From: Datura wrightii
Lineage: Eukaryota; Streptophyta; Magnoliopsida; Solanales; Solanaceae
Direction: 5' to 3'
DNA length: 64,000 bases
Assembly: GCA_035772735.1 (NCBI GenBank)
Contig: JASDFA010000010.1
Location: forward strand, 128,039,501 to 128,103,500
This document shows, piece by piece, positions 47,701-59,660 of this stretch. Position numbers and translations under genes: made by a program. The notes under the pieces were generated by a model, which was not told the origin of the DNA, did not search any database, and saw only the letters and a program-made list of their open reading frames with translations. The stretch's first letter is position 1, and each line of letters begins with the position of its first letter.

Positions 47701-48086
47701 GACTAAGGGAGACATTCTTTGCTATGGAGAATCCTTGGCTGACTAAAGGAAACATTCTCGGCTATGTAGAGTCCCTGACTGACTAAGGGAAACATTCTCG
47801 GCTATGGAGAGTCCCAGACTGACTAAGGGAAACATTCTCGTCTATGGAGAGTCCCGAACTCACTAAGGAAAACATTCTCAGCTATGGAGAGTCCCTCACT
47901 AACTAAGGGAAACATTCTATTCTAATGAGAGTCCCTGACTGACTAAGGGAAACATTCTCAGGTATGGAGAGTCGCTGACTGACTAAGGGAAACATTCTCT
48001 GCTAATGAGAGTCCCTAACTGAGCTAAGGGAGACATTCTGACTGACTGATGGGGGGACATTCTCGGCCATGGAGAGTCCCGATAAA
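47701..48086. repeat. 40-bp minisatellite inside an LTR
   Basis: Units start at 47701, 47741, 47781, 47821, 47861, 47901, 47941, 47981 and 48021 at an exact 40-bp period. The consensus runs GACTAAGGGAAACATTCTCG then GCTATGGAGAGTCCCTGACT. The ninth unit is disrupted and a tenth is partial. Units differ by about 1-6 bases. Confidence 0.93.
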
Positions 48087-49578
48087 CTAGCACATAAAGG
48101 TCATTGGTCTAACGTCATTCATTTAGTCTAAGTCACTTTAGCTAATCAGAGACATAAGCATTCAACTATTTACATCATAATGTATATCATACTAAATCAT
48201 TTAGAGTTGATTAAGGCTAATTTCTACTAACAACAAGCCCAAGGTTTGAAGGATCATTCTCATGATTTATCATCATAATTCATATCATCATAGTCCCAAA
48301 TCATCGTTTAAACCATACATTCTACTTTCATTAAGCATTGATAGGTTCAGGTCATACTTTAAACATGTCCACAACAATTAAATCTTGAATTAACCTTATA
48401 TAGAATATATTCTAGACTCATGAAAGCTCCATAGATTCAACTCATACCCAACATATTTACATTGAAATCATAGTGAAAATATATACATACTTCACATTGT
48501 TCAAAGCCCATAAGTTCTAATTGTATCTCAACATATCTATTAAATCATATATTCTAGGTTTAAGAGAATTCATACGATCATCATATAGTTGAGACATGGA
48601 TAAAAAAATATGATAAGAGCATGCGAATAATTACGAAATCCCATTTGATGTTCTAGGCTATTTCATGGTGAAAATTCTATAATCATGCATTTCTCATATT
48701 AAGTACATAATTTAAGATATTGAAAGTAATCCCATAAGCATATATCAGTGTTAATCATAATGGGTTTTAAAAAATCATACAAGGTGTAGAAGAAATTATC
48801 CATAAATCGAAACCTTAAACCATGCTTTTCTAGGTCAAGAGATTTGGGTTTTCAATAAAAAGGTTGGGGCACAAGAATGGAAGGATTTCCTTGTTGAAAA
48901 ATTCACATACCTGAATTGGATAAATCCCCACTTGAACTTAACCCTTGAAGCCTTTGAAGAAACTCGAATTGAATCCTTGAGTCTTGAGAGAGGAGGAAGA
49001 AGAGGTTGAGAGGATATCTTGAGGGATTGAGAGATTAGGCAAGAAGAACCCTTTAAAAATGTCCCATATAATACTTAAAATCACGTAGTTTACGAGTTAG
49101 AAGAATATGATTTTATGAAAACACCCTTGGAAATTCACAGGAAAAGTCCACCCTACCAGTCCCCATGAGGGACTCCACGAGTCGTGGGGTTGGAAACAAT
49201 GCATGGTTCCCAATCGTGGAGTGCACTGGATGATTTCTCAAAAATTCTTCTCAGATCTACCGATGACTAACTGCACGAGTTGTTGTCCATCTTAACGACT
49301 CGTGATTCCTCCCATTGCCACTGAAGCCCACAATTCCTACTACTCCTTCCCATGACTGCCCTGACGAGTCGTTACTTAACATGACGACTCGTCAGGTCGT
49401 CCATGGTCACTGCACCTTGCTTCACCACTTGACTGCTCCTCACAGGTCTGACCAGGACCCATTGGGTCACCTAACGAGTTGTACCAAAACTCGTTTTGAG
49501 GTGAAATTTCAACTTCCCTTCTGAATTCTTTCTTTAAGTCTGGGTCTGATCTTAGAAACTTTAGGGTGTTACATCCGG

Positions 49579-50837
49579 TCTCTAAGTGAAAATTTCAGTG
49601 GGATTAAAAATTAGGAGGGATAAAATTTTAGGCGCTAACTGAAATAATTTACAAGGCTAAATGCTCCCTTCTCTCTCTCAAATTGCTAAATCCCTACTCG
49701 TTTGAAACCATTCCGGCAAATTAATCACTACCCTAATCTAGATTGCAGTGGTAATTTTTAGCTACATTTAGTAAGTTATAACTTCTCCTTCATCGGACTG
49801 ATCTTCTCCTTCATCTGATTCTTCTCCTTCTTTGTTGTTCTTATCTAGGTTGCGGCAGAATTTTGTTTCTTTATCATTTATCGGGTGTTCTGTGATGGGA
49901 ATGCTTAGGATTCTTGTTATTGTTATTGAGGCTATGCTGGGTTTATAGATGGGGCTTCTTTGAAGATATATTTGAGAGTTTAATTTAGGAATTTTTCTAT
50001 TAGGGTTGCAATTTTTATACAGAAATAAAGCACCCATACTACCAAAAAATTTGTAAAATTAAAGTGTATGTATCTATTCCGGGGACATTTTTTATGGGAG
50101 TTTGTAAAAAGACTTGTTAGATATAAGTAGTATAATCAATAGTGGTTAGGGTATAGTTAGAACTTTGTCTTTTTTTCATCTTTTACTTATGACTCTACAA
50201 CCTTTTCTTTTTTCCTTTTACTCTTTTGGATGCTAAAGTTAATGCACAATCTGTTTGTAAAATCTTTTTATCAATTAATACAAAACTTGTTTGTTATATT
50301 TGGTGCTTTCATTGATTTTATATACTATAGCAGACATTAGAATCTTAATTCAGGAACTTGTATGTTTTTTTAAGTGTATAACCATATTCTTATTCAAATC
50401 GGGAAGTCTAAGAATTTTTTTACATCTCTAGCAATATAAAATTTGTGGGTCTTTCATATTTTCATCGTTTTCATAATTTAGTTAAAGCGGATCATGCTGG
50501 TCATGTTAGTTTAAATATATCATGAAATGATGTATATTATTTTCAGCGTGAGTAGACTAATTCAAAATAGACAATATGTAGTTCATGTTTTTGCTCTTAA
50601 GCAGATCATGCCATGAGATTATATTTTAACTATAAAAACACTATAGTTTATCCGAATATGGCATTTACTTCTGTGCTTTAACCACTTGATATTTATAGAT
50701 TTCCAGTTACCTTTAGAATACTCAATTGATAGAATGTACATTTTGATGTCTCATAACAGGAGGTTCGCCTTGCAATTGAGTACATCATCTACCTGGAGAC
50801 GAGGCTGTTAAACTTCTCCCAAGGCACTTTGAGGTAG
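49579..50837. other. Unassigned AT-rich sequence, continuation of the CACTA-type segment
   Basis: The first ~100 bp continue the subterminal repeats cut by E11. The rest is AT-rich with no confident gene. A minus-strand frame at 50037-49768 has an acidic run but no recognisable family. An acceptor-like ACAG precedes a 25-codon open stretch at 50759-50833 just before E5; see findings. Confidence 0.45.
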
Positions 50838-53330
50838 TGTAACACCCCAAAACATTCCTAGACCAAACACAGACCTTGCAAGAAAAATCCAGAAGAAAAC
50901 TAGAAAAATTTTCCTTAGAACGACTGAGACAAGGAGTTGTGGTCAGCTCAAACGACTCGTTGTGTTGTTTGGTCCTTCGGGGACCAAAAGTACATGGAAT
51001 GACCCGTTGTGAGAAACAATGAGTCATCCTATAACTCATTGGTCCCCAGCTCAGAAATCCCTTTTCCAGGACCCCACGACTCAACCAACGAGTTATCGTG
51101 TGTTATAATGACTCGTAGTGTGAGTCATTGGTTGAGAGTCCCAGAAACCTTCTTTAGTGACAATGAATGGTAGCAACGACCCATTGTCTCACATAATGAG
51201 TCATTGTGACCATCTGTCATGTCAAGTCAATGATTTTAATAGTTTTTCCAGTGAAGGTAACGACTTGACACAACGACCCATTGGGTCTACCAACGAGTCA
51301 TTTTGTTTTCCGTTATCGGTCTCCCCAAATTCCTATCTAGTGACCACTGGAGGAACCAACGACCCGTTGGTTCATCCAACAAGTCGTGGTATCTCTAGTG
51401 TCCAATTCCAATGAGCCTGAAAGCAAGGTTGTAGGACCAACAGCTGGTCCCAAAGAGTCGTGGTCTCGACCAACGACTCATTGAATGACCTGTTGGTCCC
51501 GTGTCGGCAATTTTTCCAGATTTTCCCCCATGGATATTTTTGTAATTTCACACCTTCTTAAATCCTAAACTACATTGTTTTGGGTTATCTTAAGGGAATT
51601 TAGAGGGGTAATCAATGATTAATTCACCCTTGTCATCCCATCAGAAAATCATTTCATAAGTTTTCTCTCAGAAACTCTCAAAGCAAGAGCTAGGGCAGTT
51701 AGTTCTTCTCATATTCTCAAGGGGTTTTCTCCAAAAATTCTTCACTGGGTATTTGGGAATTCAACAAGGGAATTGTTCTTCCCTTGTGTCCCCAAAAATC
51801 TTTCTTAATTTTCTATCAATTATAGCCTTGTGGTTTTGAAATGTAGAAGGTTTTCAAACAAAATTCTTCAAATTTCAAGTGGAATATTATTCATGATATA
51901 AGTTGCTTTATTATTCCCAATTTCTAGAAATTTTGTGGATCTAGAATCTAGTAGAATGATTTAGCCCTAGTTTCTCAGTTCAGTAAATTAGAATCTTATA
52001 TGTTGTACTAGTATTCCATGTGGCTTGATTCTATCAGTTTTGGGATTCCCATATTGTAAGTATATGGTTATAATCTCAGTCAGATGCATGTTAATCCAGT
52101 CTCAGTCAGATTATTAGTATACTCAGTATTATTCAGAAATGTCAGCTGATCAGTTTGACTACAGTCTTTTCTTGAGGTGTCAGTGGGGCCTCCCAGTTAT
52201 CAGCTAGTATTCCTAGATACCAGATTTTAGTGGTTCTATAAGTGGTTATGACGCTTCCATATAAGTAGCTCTAGCCAGTCGTAGAATACCAGTTATAGAA
52301 TCCGGTCTGATAAGACTCTTAGGGTACATCCAGATAGGTATTTTAGACTTAGTCTTGGACCCCAGTTTCAAGCTATCAACTTTGAAGTCAGTGTAGGACC
52401 CAATGGGAGTAGGACTTAGCCCCGAGTAGAAGGGGTTCCAGCACACCCAGGTTTCCAGAATTACATTGCCACCATAGGTTATTTTATTGGCCTTAGGGCC
52501 CTAGACTTATTATCACCCAGTTCATGCCTTTATACCCTGGCAAGGTATATTGGGTCCTACTGATGGGGTGTATACATCAGACTCTACGTCTAGCTCACGT
52601 GGTTATCCGTCCGTTATAGACTCTCCTACTAGTCATCATAGTCTTAGTTTAGCTCAACTTAAAATAGTTTCAGTTTACTCAGTTCAGATCAGTTCATTAT
52701 AGTTAGTTTAGATCAGTTCAGTACAATTAGTTCAAATTAGTATCTTAGATTTAGGGCATGTCTATGACCATCAGACAGGGTCATTTTGACCATTTCAGTT
52801 ATATTTCAATTTATTCAGTTTCAATATTTTAGTTGGTCATTGCGTGTTATTACAGTTCAGTTATTAATTCTTTATGTTATGTTTTCTCCCACTTACTCGG
52901 TATATTCAAAGTACTGATGCATACCTTTCATGTTGTATCGTATCATGATATAGGCGCAGGTTCTCAGCCTCAGCACCACTAGTAGATCTTGTTCAGGAGT
53001 TATCAGCTGTACCAGTAGTGAGTCCTCATCTTTCGAGGATGATGTTTATTTTGTTAAGTTATTTTCATGCAGTAGACATTAGAGTTGGCTGGGGGCTTGT
53101 CCCAACAACTCATCAGTTGTAGTTGGCTTTCAGACATAGACTCAGACTTTCAGATTTGTTTTCAGATGTGTAAACTTTTACTATTCAGCTTTACTTAAAT
53201 GGTTTTATTATTTAAGCTTTCGCTATGATTAGTAAGATTACCAGTGTTACGATAGACCATGGGTTGGCTTGGGGTTACTTGTGACTCAAAGTACCATGTC
53301 TCGTCTAGGGTATAGATTTGAGTTGTGAAA
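50838..53330 (+). repeat. E5 5' LTR
   Basis: It starts TGTAACACCCC and ends GAGTTGTGAAA (the expected final CA is mutated). Palindrome array at 50920-51500; three-hairpin module at 52898-53040, 290 nt from the end. Confidence 0.87.
52898..53040 (+). other. Three-hairpin LTR module (E5)
   Basis: CGGTAT/GTACTG (52898-52916), TGTATC/GATATA (52934-52952) and GTCCTC/GAGGAT (53022-53040). All non-Watson-Crick positions are G-U pairs in the sense RNA; 7-nt loops. Confidence 0.7.
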
Positions 53331-53334
53331 AACT

Positions 53335-53346
53335 TGATATCAGAGC
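53335..53346 (+). other. E5 primer-binding site, one mismatch
   Basis: TGATATCAGAGC against TGGTATCAGAGC for initiator tRNA-Met, 4 nt after the LTR. Confidence 0.75.
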
Positions 53347-53550
53347 ACTAGGTTTAGTGTATCCTAGGATGTCTATAAGCCACATAAAGTAGAGTCCTCT
53401 TCATGTGTGTCAAGCATGCCACACTTAGGACAGGGAGGCTACGAGACGTTTTTAGGAAAACTCCCTTTGGTTCGCACTCTTTATCATGCGTTGAAGTTCT
53501 ATTCCAGAAACATTCTCCTAACTCGTGCTCTATCTCATTTCAGTGAAATC

Positions 53551-54700
53551 ATGCCTCCAAGACGTGGTAATAGAAGAAGGGCCGGCAATGCCAATCGACC
53601 AACCCCACTAGCTCTTGCAACCCCTCAGGATGACCCAGTGTCCTCAGCAGAGTTCAAAGCGGCAATCCAACTGCTGGCAGAGACAGTTACGAACCAGGTG
53701 AACCAGCAGGTTGTTCTAGTTAACATGAATAGGTCTGCAACAGCTGCTCGAGTTTGGGACTTCACCCGAATGAACCCTCCAGCCTTTTATGGATCTAAGG
53801 TGGGAGAGGACCCGCAGGAGTTCATGGATGAGATTCGAAAGATTACCTGGAATATGGGTTTTAGCCTCATTGAGAGTGCTGACCTGACTGCCTAACAGTT
53901 GAAAGGGGTAGCCCAGATCTGGTAAGATTAGTGGAAAGAAGGGAGACCAGCGGGAGTAGAACCGGTGGAGTGGGAGGAGTTCACAACAGCCTTCCTCGAC
54001 AGATTCTTCCCCCGGGAGTTAAGGGAGGCTAAGGTGGTAGAATTCATGAATTTGAAACATGGAAATAGGAAGGTGGAAGAGTATGCACTGGGGATCACAC
54101 GGTTGTCAAAATATTCTTCGGAGATGGTAGCCGAGCCAAGGGCTTACATACTGAAGTTCGTCAATGGAGTATCAAACTTGGTCCTTAAGAAGTGCAGGAC
54201 TGCAATGCTTATCAAAGATATTGACCCCTCTAGCCTCATCGTTCATGCCCAGCAGATTGAGGCAGAAAAGATGAAGGACTTGGAGTGGGAGAATAAGCGG
54301 GCTAGGACTGGCCAAGAAAATTTAGGCCACCAGAGGTCTAGCGGTATTAGCCAACCACAGAAGCAGCAGCAATGGAGGGCTCTAACACCCACTTTAGCCA
54401 TCGCCCAACTTTCCGGTCCTGTAAGGATCGGAGGGGTGGAGCATTTGGCTCACAGTCCTAGAGTCACAGCGCCAGCAACCGATACCTAGCTTGCCCTAAG
54501 TGTGGCAAGAACCATCTAGGAGAATGCCTTATGGGCCAAGAGGGTTGCTTTAGGTCTGGAAAGCTAGGTCATTGGCTCAAAGAAAGCCCGTCAGCAGGAC
54601 GGGGAGATCACAATCTACCACTTCAGCAGCTCCAGCAAGCTGACCAGCTCAGCAGGCTAACACTTCAGGTACGGATGGCAGTCAACGCCAAAACCATTTT
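53551..54700 (+). pseudogene. E5 gag with zinc-knuckle region
   Basis: ATG at 53551 (MPPRRGNRRRAGNAN). One frame to about 54489, broken by three stops at 53893-53936. It shows PPAFYGSKVGEDPQEFMDEI, EEFTTAFLDRFFPRELREAK, ITRLSKYSSEMVAEPRA and AMLIKDIDPSSLIVHAQQIE. After a stop the knuckle pair reads CPKCGKNHLGEC and CFRSGKLGHWLKE; the second has lost a Cys (Ser) and the final Cys, so it should not bind zinc normally. Confidence 0.82.
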
Positions 54701-54739
54701 TATGCTTTGTCCTCACGTTAGGATCAGGAGAGCTCACCT

Positions 54740-54881
54740 TATATGGTCACGAGTATGTTACGTCTTTTCCATCTAGATGTGTATGCCCTACTAGATCATG
54801 GAGCCACACTATCGTTCGTGACTCCCTATGTAGCTACCCAATTTGATATCAGTCCAGAAGCCCTCTCAAAACCATTCTCAG
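54740..54881 (+). pseudogene. E5 protease, N-terminal fragment
   Basis: It encodes VYALLDHGATLSFVTPYVA, the active-site loop with catalytic Asp and Gly retained (Pro changed to His). It is cut by the E8 LTR at 54882. Confidence 0.78.
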
Positions 54882-57240
54882 TGTCATGACCCAAACTGGG
54901 GCCTAGATCGTAAGACGGGACGAGGAGCCCCGAGAGACACCAAGTCGACCCATGGCATAAGCATACATCTAATCTTAATCAAGAAACTGAATAATCAATA
55001 AGATACTCATAGTGGATGTCTAACTTGAACATAACATCAGAATACAAAATCCGAAGCTTAATACATACATATGTTTGAAAGCCTCTAAACCTGATGAGTT
55101 GACGGGACAAGACCCCAACTAACTCAACAAGACTGAAACTGAAATACATATAAGAAAATTGAATAGTCTAGTCCTCCGGAGATGAGGACTCACCAACAAG
55201 GCAAACGCTAACTCTGATAAGCTGACTATGAGTCGGGCTAAACCTGAAAGCCAGGTCTTATATCAGGAAATGATACAGCATAGAGTATGTGGTCAGTACG
55301 TGGAATGTACTAAGTATGCAAGCTAAGTAAAACTGCTAGAGTAAACAAAATTCTTTAAAGACAATGCATAATATAAACATAAACATTAAGAATTTGAGGG
55401 TAGGGCTTGCATGCATTCTTTTGAAATCATGATCTCTTCATAACATAACATAACATAACTTCATAACATCATACTGAATCGATTGACTCAAAGCTGAATT
55501 CTGACATTTATAAGTAAAGTTGAACATTGAGTCAAACCTACTTTAGTACATGCATATATATACATACATATATATATACATACAATACATACATATATAT
55601 ATATCTCATGAGTAATGAAATACGCATATCTGAAATCATGAGGAACAATGGGAGACTTGTCTTTTAACTGACATACCACAATAGAGCTTACGTGGTCCCA
55701 ACTATCACACTCAAGTGGCTAGAGTCGTCCAAAGCCTTGCCAGGGCTAGGGATGATACCATGATATCGATATTAAGTTGAAGGCCCATCCCAGCAGAGGA
55801 AGCTCACAAGGGAGGTCCCAAAGTCATAATGTATAAACCTACGTTGGCGCGTAGTTCTGAGGCATAGGGTGATCGACCTTTAGCCTACTCGATGCTAGAC
55901 ATCACTCCCAAAACATGCATATGCTCTACATCATTTTGTAATGAAGCTCAACATCATCTATTGCCAAAGTTCAATGATCAAATACATCTCAAATATGGAA
56001 TCATGCATATGAGACGCTTTAGCTCAAAACATACCACAAGCTGAAAACATAATTGGGAGCCTTCGCCCCAAAACCATGTGGTAAGATATACATAGGAAAA
56101 CTTGAGCTCAAAACATACCACAAGCTGAAAATATAATTGGGAGTCTTTTCTCCAAAACATTGTGGTAAGCTTAATTCGGGAAATTCATCATTCATATTGG
56201 ACACGTGGGCATTGTCCCAAGCTTTATTATACTTAGAAATACTCAATTCTTGTCAAACTTCAAATCATGTTTTTCATCATAATATCTCGTCATCATCATA
56301 TCTTTATCCCAAATCTCATCTTTCATGAACATCTCATCCATGGGCTTTTAATTCATGAAACTACAATCATGATTTTAAATAGAAAACATTATAAAATTCG
56401 CCCATGATTCAAAATTCAATAGTAGAATCATAATCAAATCATACCCATGTATACAAATAGAAAATTCATGCATTTGGGTTAAAATCCCCTAGATTAGACA
56501 TAGAATTTCACACTTTAGAGTGAGATTGGGAATGGGTGTGAAAGAAATCACCCATTCATAACCTTACATACCTGTTGGGAGCTGATTCTAACACTTCTTT
56601 AGATTACCAATAGGAAATTGAAAAGAAATGGTGAATGCTAAGCTTGATCAGCCTCTCAAGTCTTCTACCTTGCATGCATGAATGAATGAACGCCTGAAAT
56701 AAACTTAACTCCTTTAAAAGTCAATGTTCATAACTCAAAATGTTGTACTTTAGGCCCTAGGAACTTAGAAATTATGAAAAAGACCTTAATAAATTCGCAG
56801 AAAACAACTATTAGGTGGTCCCAACGAGGGACCTAACAACTCGTGGTCATAGGTCATGACTCGTGGCTAGGCTCGTGAGGTTCACTGCTCAATAGGTCTC
56901 CTAGGCTCTTAACGAGCAACCTCATGACTCGTTACTGGTGACCACGACTCGTGGTCACCATTTGTTATGTACATTGCCTCCACTTTTCTCTTCCACTCCT
57001 TACTCACCCCACGACTGACCTAATGACTTGTGGGGTCTGACCACGAGTCGTGGCCATTTCCGTGGAAATCTTTTTCCACAAATTTCCAGAACTTCCTCAC
57101 TGGCCTCCCCACGAGTCATATCACGACTCGTTGGATGCACCAATGAGTCATCCCACGACTCATTCTATGCCTGGTGCCAGTTTTTAAGCTTTTCTCCATT
57201 TCAACTCTCGAGTCTGATCTTTGGGCTTCATTGCATAACT
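54882..57240 (-). repeat. E8 3' LTR
   Basis: 2359 bp; TGTCATGACCC start on the plus strand. Three-hairpin module at 55171-55312, a TA/CATA microsatellite at about 55550-55605, palindrome array at 56815-57175. The terminal base is mutated. Confidence 0.85.
55171..55312 (-). other. Three-hairpin LTR module (E8)
   Basis: Plus-strand arms GTCCTC/GAGGAC (55171-55189), TATATC/GATACA (55259-55277; the unpaired A/C is G-U in sense RNA) and CAGTAC/GTACTA (55294-55312, likewise). 7-nt loops. Confidence 0.7.
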
Positions 57241-57479
57241 ATATCTCCTCCTTGGGAACATTCTTCCTCTAATGTTAGAAAACATATAGAAAAGTAGAGA
57301 AAATGCAATCATCATATTCAAATACTGATCATTTAAACCAAAAACTATCAGAATGACTACCTCTGATTCGAATGACATAACTAGACTGATTTCATGAATC
57401 ATACACACATCCATATACATAAAACAAACTTGCGCACATGAAATGAACATGAAAATAAACAAAGTCTAAGAACAAAACT

Positions 57480-58700
57480 GATACCTAAAGATGAAACTGA
57501 GCTGGTAGAGAATAAATATGGGTATCTAGCCAGCATATCTGCTTCGACTTCCCATGTAGCTTCTTCAACATATTGATTCCTCCATAACACTTTAACTGAA
57601 GCTAGTTCCTTGTTCCTTATCCTTCGAACCTGACGATCCAATATTTCCATTGGAACCTCTTCATAGCTAAGGCTGCCTCTTACACCAATACTGTCAACCG
57701 GGACAACTATAGCTGGATCACCCAAACACTTCTTCAAAAGTGATACATGAAACACAGGATGCACAAAAGCTAGTCTAAAGGAAACTCCAACTCATAAGCC
57801 ACCTTGCCAACACGTCTCACTATCCGATACGGGCCGACATAATGGGGTCTAAGTTTCCTCTTTCTTCCCAAATCGCATCACTCCCTTCATGGGAGACACC
57901 CTCAGAAATACCTAGTCATCGACTTCAAATTCTAACTCTCTTCTCCTCATGTCTGCATAAGACCTTTGGCAACTATGGGCAGTTTTCAACCTGTCTCTTA
58001 TCAACTGAACCTTCTCCATTGCTTCATGAAGCGAATCCCTATAATTTCTTCCTTACCAACCTCAAACCATCTGATGGATCATCTACATCTTCGCCCGTAG
58101 AGAGCCTCGAACGGTGTTATCTAAATACTAGAGTTATAACTGTTATTTTAGGGAAATTCAATCAGGGGCAAGTGATCATCTCAACCACCTTTGAAGTCAA
58201 TCACGCATTCCTTCAACATGTCCTCGAGGGTCTGGATTGTCTACTCTGGTTGACCATCTGTTTGTGGGTGAAATTTTGTGTTGAGCTTAATTTGTGTACC
58301 CAATCCTTTTTGAAATGACTTCCAAAATTGAGAGTTGAATTGAGTACCTCGATCTGAAATGATGGATTAGGTCACTCCATGCAATCAGACCAACTCCCAG
58401 ATATATAATTTGGCATAATCCTCCACCGAATCCGTGGTTTTGATGGGTAGGAAAAGAGCATCCTTGGTCAACCTACCAACACCCAAATGGAGTCATATTG
58501 TCGGCGAGGGCGAGGTAAACCTATTATGAAATCCATATTGATCTCTTCCCATTTCCAACTGGGAATACTAATATCCTGAAGTACGCCTCCCAGCCTATGA
58601 TGCTCAACCTTTACTTGCTGACAGTTCGGACACTTGGCTACGAATTCTACAATATCCTTCTTCATGTCATTCCACCAATAGATTTCCTATAAGTCACGGT
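57480..58700 (-). pseudogene. E8 integrase and chromodomain
   Basis: 58665-58468: MKKDIVEFVAKCPNCQQVKV and NMDFIIGLPRPRRQYDSIW (first catalytic Asp kept). The core down to about 57860 is readable only in fragments. 57764-57480: HPVFHVSLLKKCLGDPA, EVPMEILDRQVRRIRNKEL and WRNQYVEEATWEVEADM, the chromodomain-like end. Stops and frameshifts in between. Confidence 0.82.
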
Positions 58701-58853
58701 ATATCTTGGTGGCACCCGGATGGATATCATACCTGGATCCATGATCCTCATGCAATATCCAACTCCTCAAATCACCCACGTCCAGAACACATAACCAACC
58801 CTGGTATCGAAGCACACCATCTCCCCTTGGGAGAAGACCTCCACCTTCTGACT

Positions 58854-59440
58854 TCAAACGGCTTCCTTCAACTTTACCAAAATCGAGTCCTCATCTTGTC
58901 TAGCTTTCAGATCAGTCACCAAGGAAGATTTCGACCCGTTCTGAACCACCACACTGCCATCGTTTGAGTCAACCAACCTAACTCCTAACCTTGCGAGTCG
59001 ATGCACATCCTTCACAAACTCCTTTTTCCCTTCATCCACATGGGCGACACTCTCCATAGAGAGTCTACTAAGTGCGTCCGTTACCACATTACCCTTACCT
59101 AGATGGTAAAGGACACTCATGTCGTAGTCCATGAGTAGTTTCAACCACCTTCTTTGTCGAAGATTGAGATCTTTCTGTGTGAACAAATATTGTAAGCTCT
59201 TATGGTCCGTAAAAATATCCACGTTGACCCCATACAAGTAATGTTGCCATATCTTCAATACAAACACCACCGCAGCCAATTCAAGATCCTGGGTCGGGTA
59301 GTTCTTCTCGTGGACTTTCAACTGTCTAGAGGCATATGCTATCACTTTCCCATGCTGCATCAACACACACTAAAGTCTGATCCTTGTAGCATCGTAATAC
59401 ACTACAAATCCATCGGTACCCTCGGGTAGTGTCAACACCG
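58854..59440 (-). pseudogene. E8 RNase H
   Basis: A 170-codon open stretch (59366-58854): [39 protein letters not shown] (catalytic Glu), [20 protein letters not shown] (catalytic Asp in TDHK) and [18 protein letters not shown], then the linker to integrase. The first Asp region lies upstream in a broken frame. Confidence 0.85.
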
Positions 59441-59453
59441 GTGCTGAGGTATG

Positions 59454-59660
59454 TCAGGTCTTCAACTCTTGGATGCTCTTCTCACAAGCCTCCGACCATT
59501 GGAACTTCATCTTCTTCTGAGTCAATATGTTCAAAGGTGTTGCAATGGATGAGAAACCCTCAACAAACCTCTGATAGTAGCCAGCTAAACCCAAGAAACT
59601 CCGAATGTCCGAAGGATTCACCAGTCTAGGCCAATTCTTCACCACCTTGATTTTCTGAGA
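59454..59660 (-). pseudogene. E8 RT connection fragment
   Basis: VVKNWPRLVNPSDIRSFLGL, AGYYQRFVEGFSSIATPLN and KFQWSEACEKS: the segment between RT and RNase H. Homology stops at about 59660. Confidence 0.82.

Larger units (their letters stand above)
42963..49573 (-). mobile_element. E11: gag-only LTR retrotransposon
   Basis: Minus-strand element, 6611 bp, flanked by perfect TCCGG copies (42958-42962, 49574-49578). 3' LTR 42963-44605 (1643 bp), internal 44606-46937, 5' LTR 46938-49573 (2636 bp). PBS is a perfect initiator-Met site. The 2.3-kb internal region encodes only gag; there is no protease, RT, RNase H or integrase. The LTR length difference of about 1 kb comes from a block (about 47400-48410) with a 40-bp minisatellite that is present only in the right LTR. 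LTR identity by eye is about 87% over the first 100 bp. Confidence 0.88.
46938..49573 (-). repeat. E11 5' LTR (long form)
   Basis: TGTCAAGAACC... to ...GTGTTACA. Three-hairpin module at 47234-47376, minisatellite at 47701-48086, palindrome array at about 49150-49500. Confidence 0.87.
50838..54881 (+). mobile_element. E5: chromovirus 5' end (LTR, gag, start of protease)
   Basis: 5' LTR 50838-53330 (2493 bp), PBS 53335-53346, gag from 53551, protease cut at 54881 by E8. Left flank GGTAG (50833-50837). The LTR belongs to the family of E4. The remaining pol and the 3' LTR are not in the window. Confidence 0.87.
54882..59660 (-). mobile_element. E8: chromovirus, 3' LTR and 3' half of pol
   Basis: Minus-strand element inserted in E5's protease (left flank CTCAG, 54877-54881). 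3' LTR 54882-57240, PPT, chromodomain, integrase, RNase H, then RT up to about 59660, where plus-strand E9 sequence starts. No 5' LTR. The LTR belongs to the family of E6 and E7. Confidence 0.86.

Noticed and set aside
47701..48086. Regularly spaced 40-bp repeats that could suggest a CRISPR-like array
   Set aside because: The units are contiguous with no unique spacers, they lie in a plant LTR, and no cas genes are present. It is a minisatellite.
50759..50833. Histone H2B exon
   Set aside because: Only a few residues resemble H2B and a frame change would be required; not supportable as a gene call.
50829..50839. TAGTG at 50835-50839 as the right end of the CACTA element
   Set aside because: The TG belongs to the E5 LTR and the preceding bases do not continue the CACTA inverted repeat (CTTGTAGTG expected).
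55550..55605. TA/CATA microsatellite as a functional site
   Set aside because: Simple repeat inside the E8 LTR, no counterpart in related LTRs.
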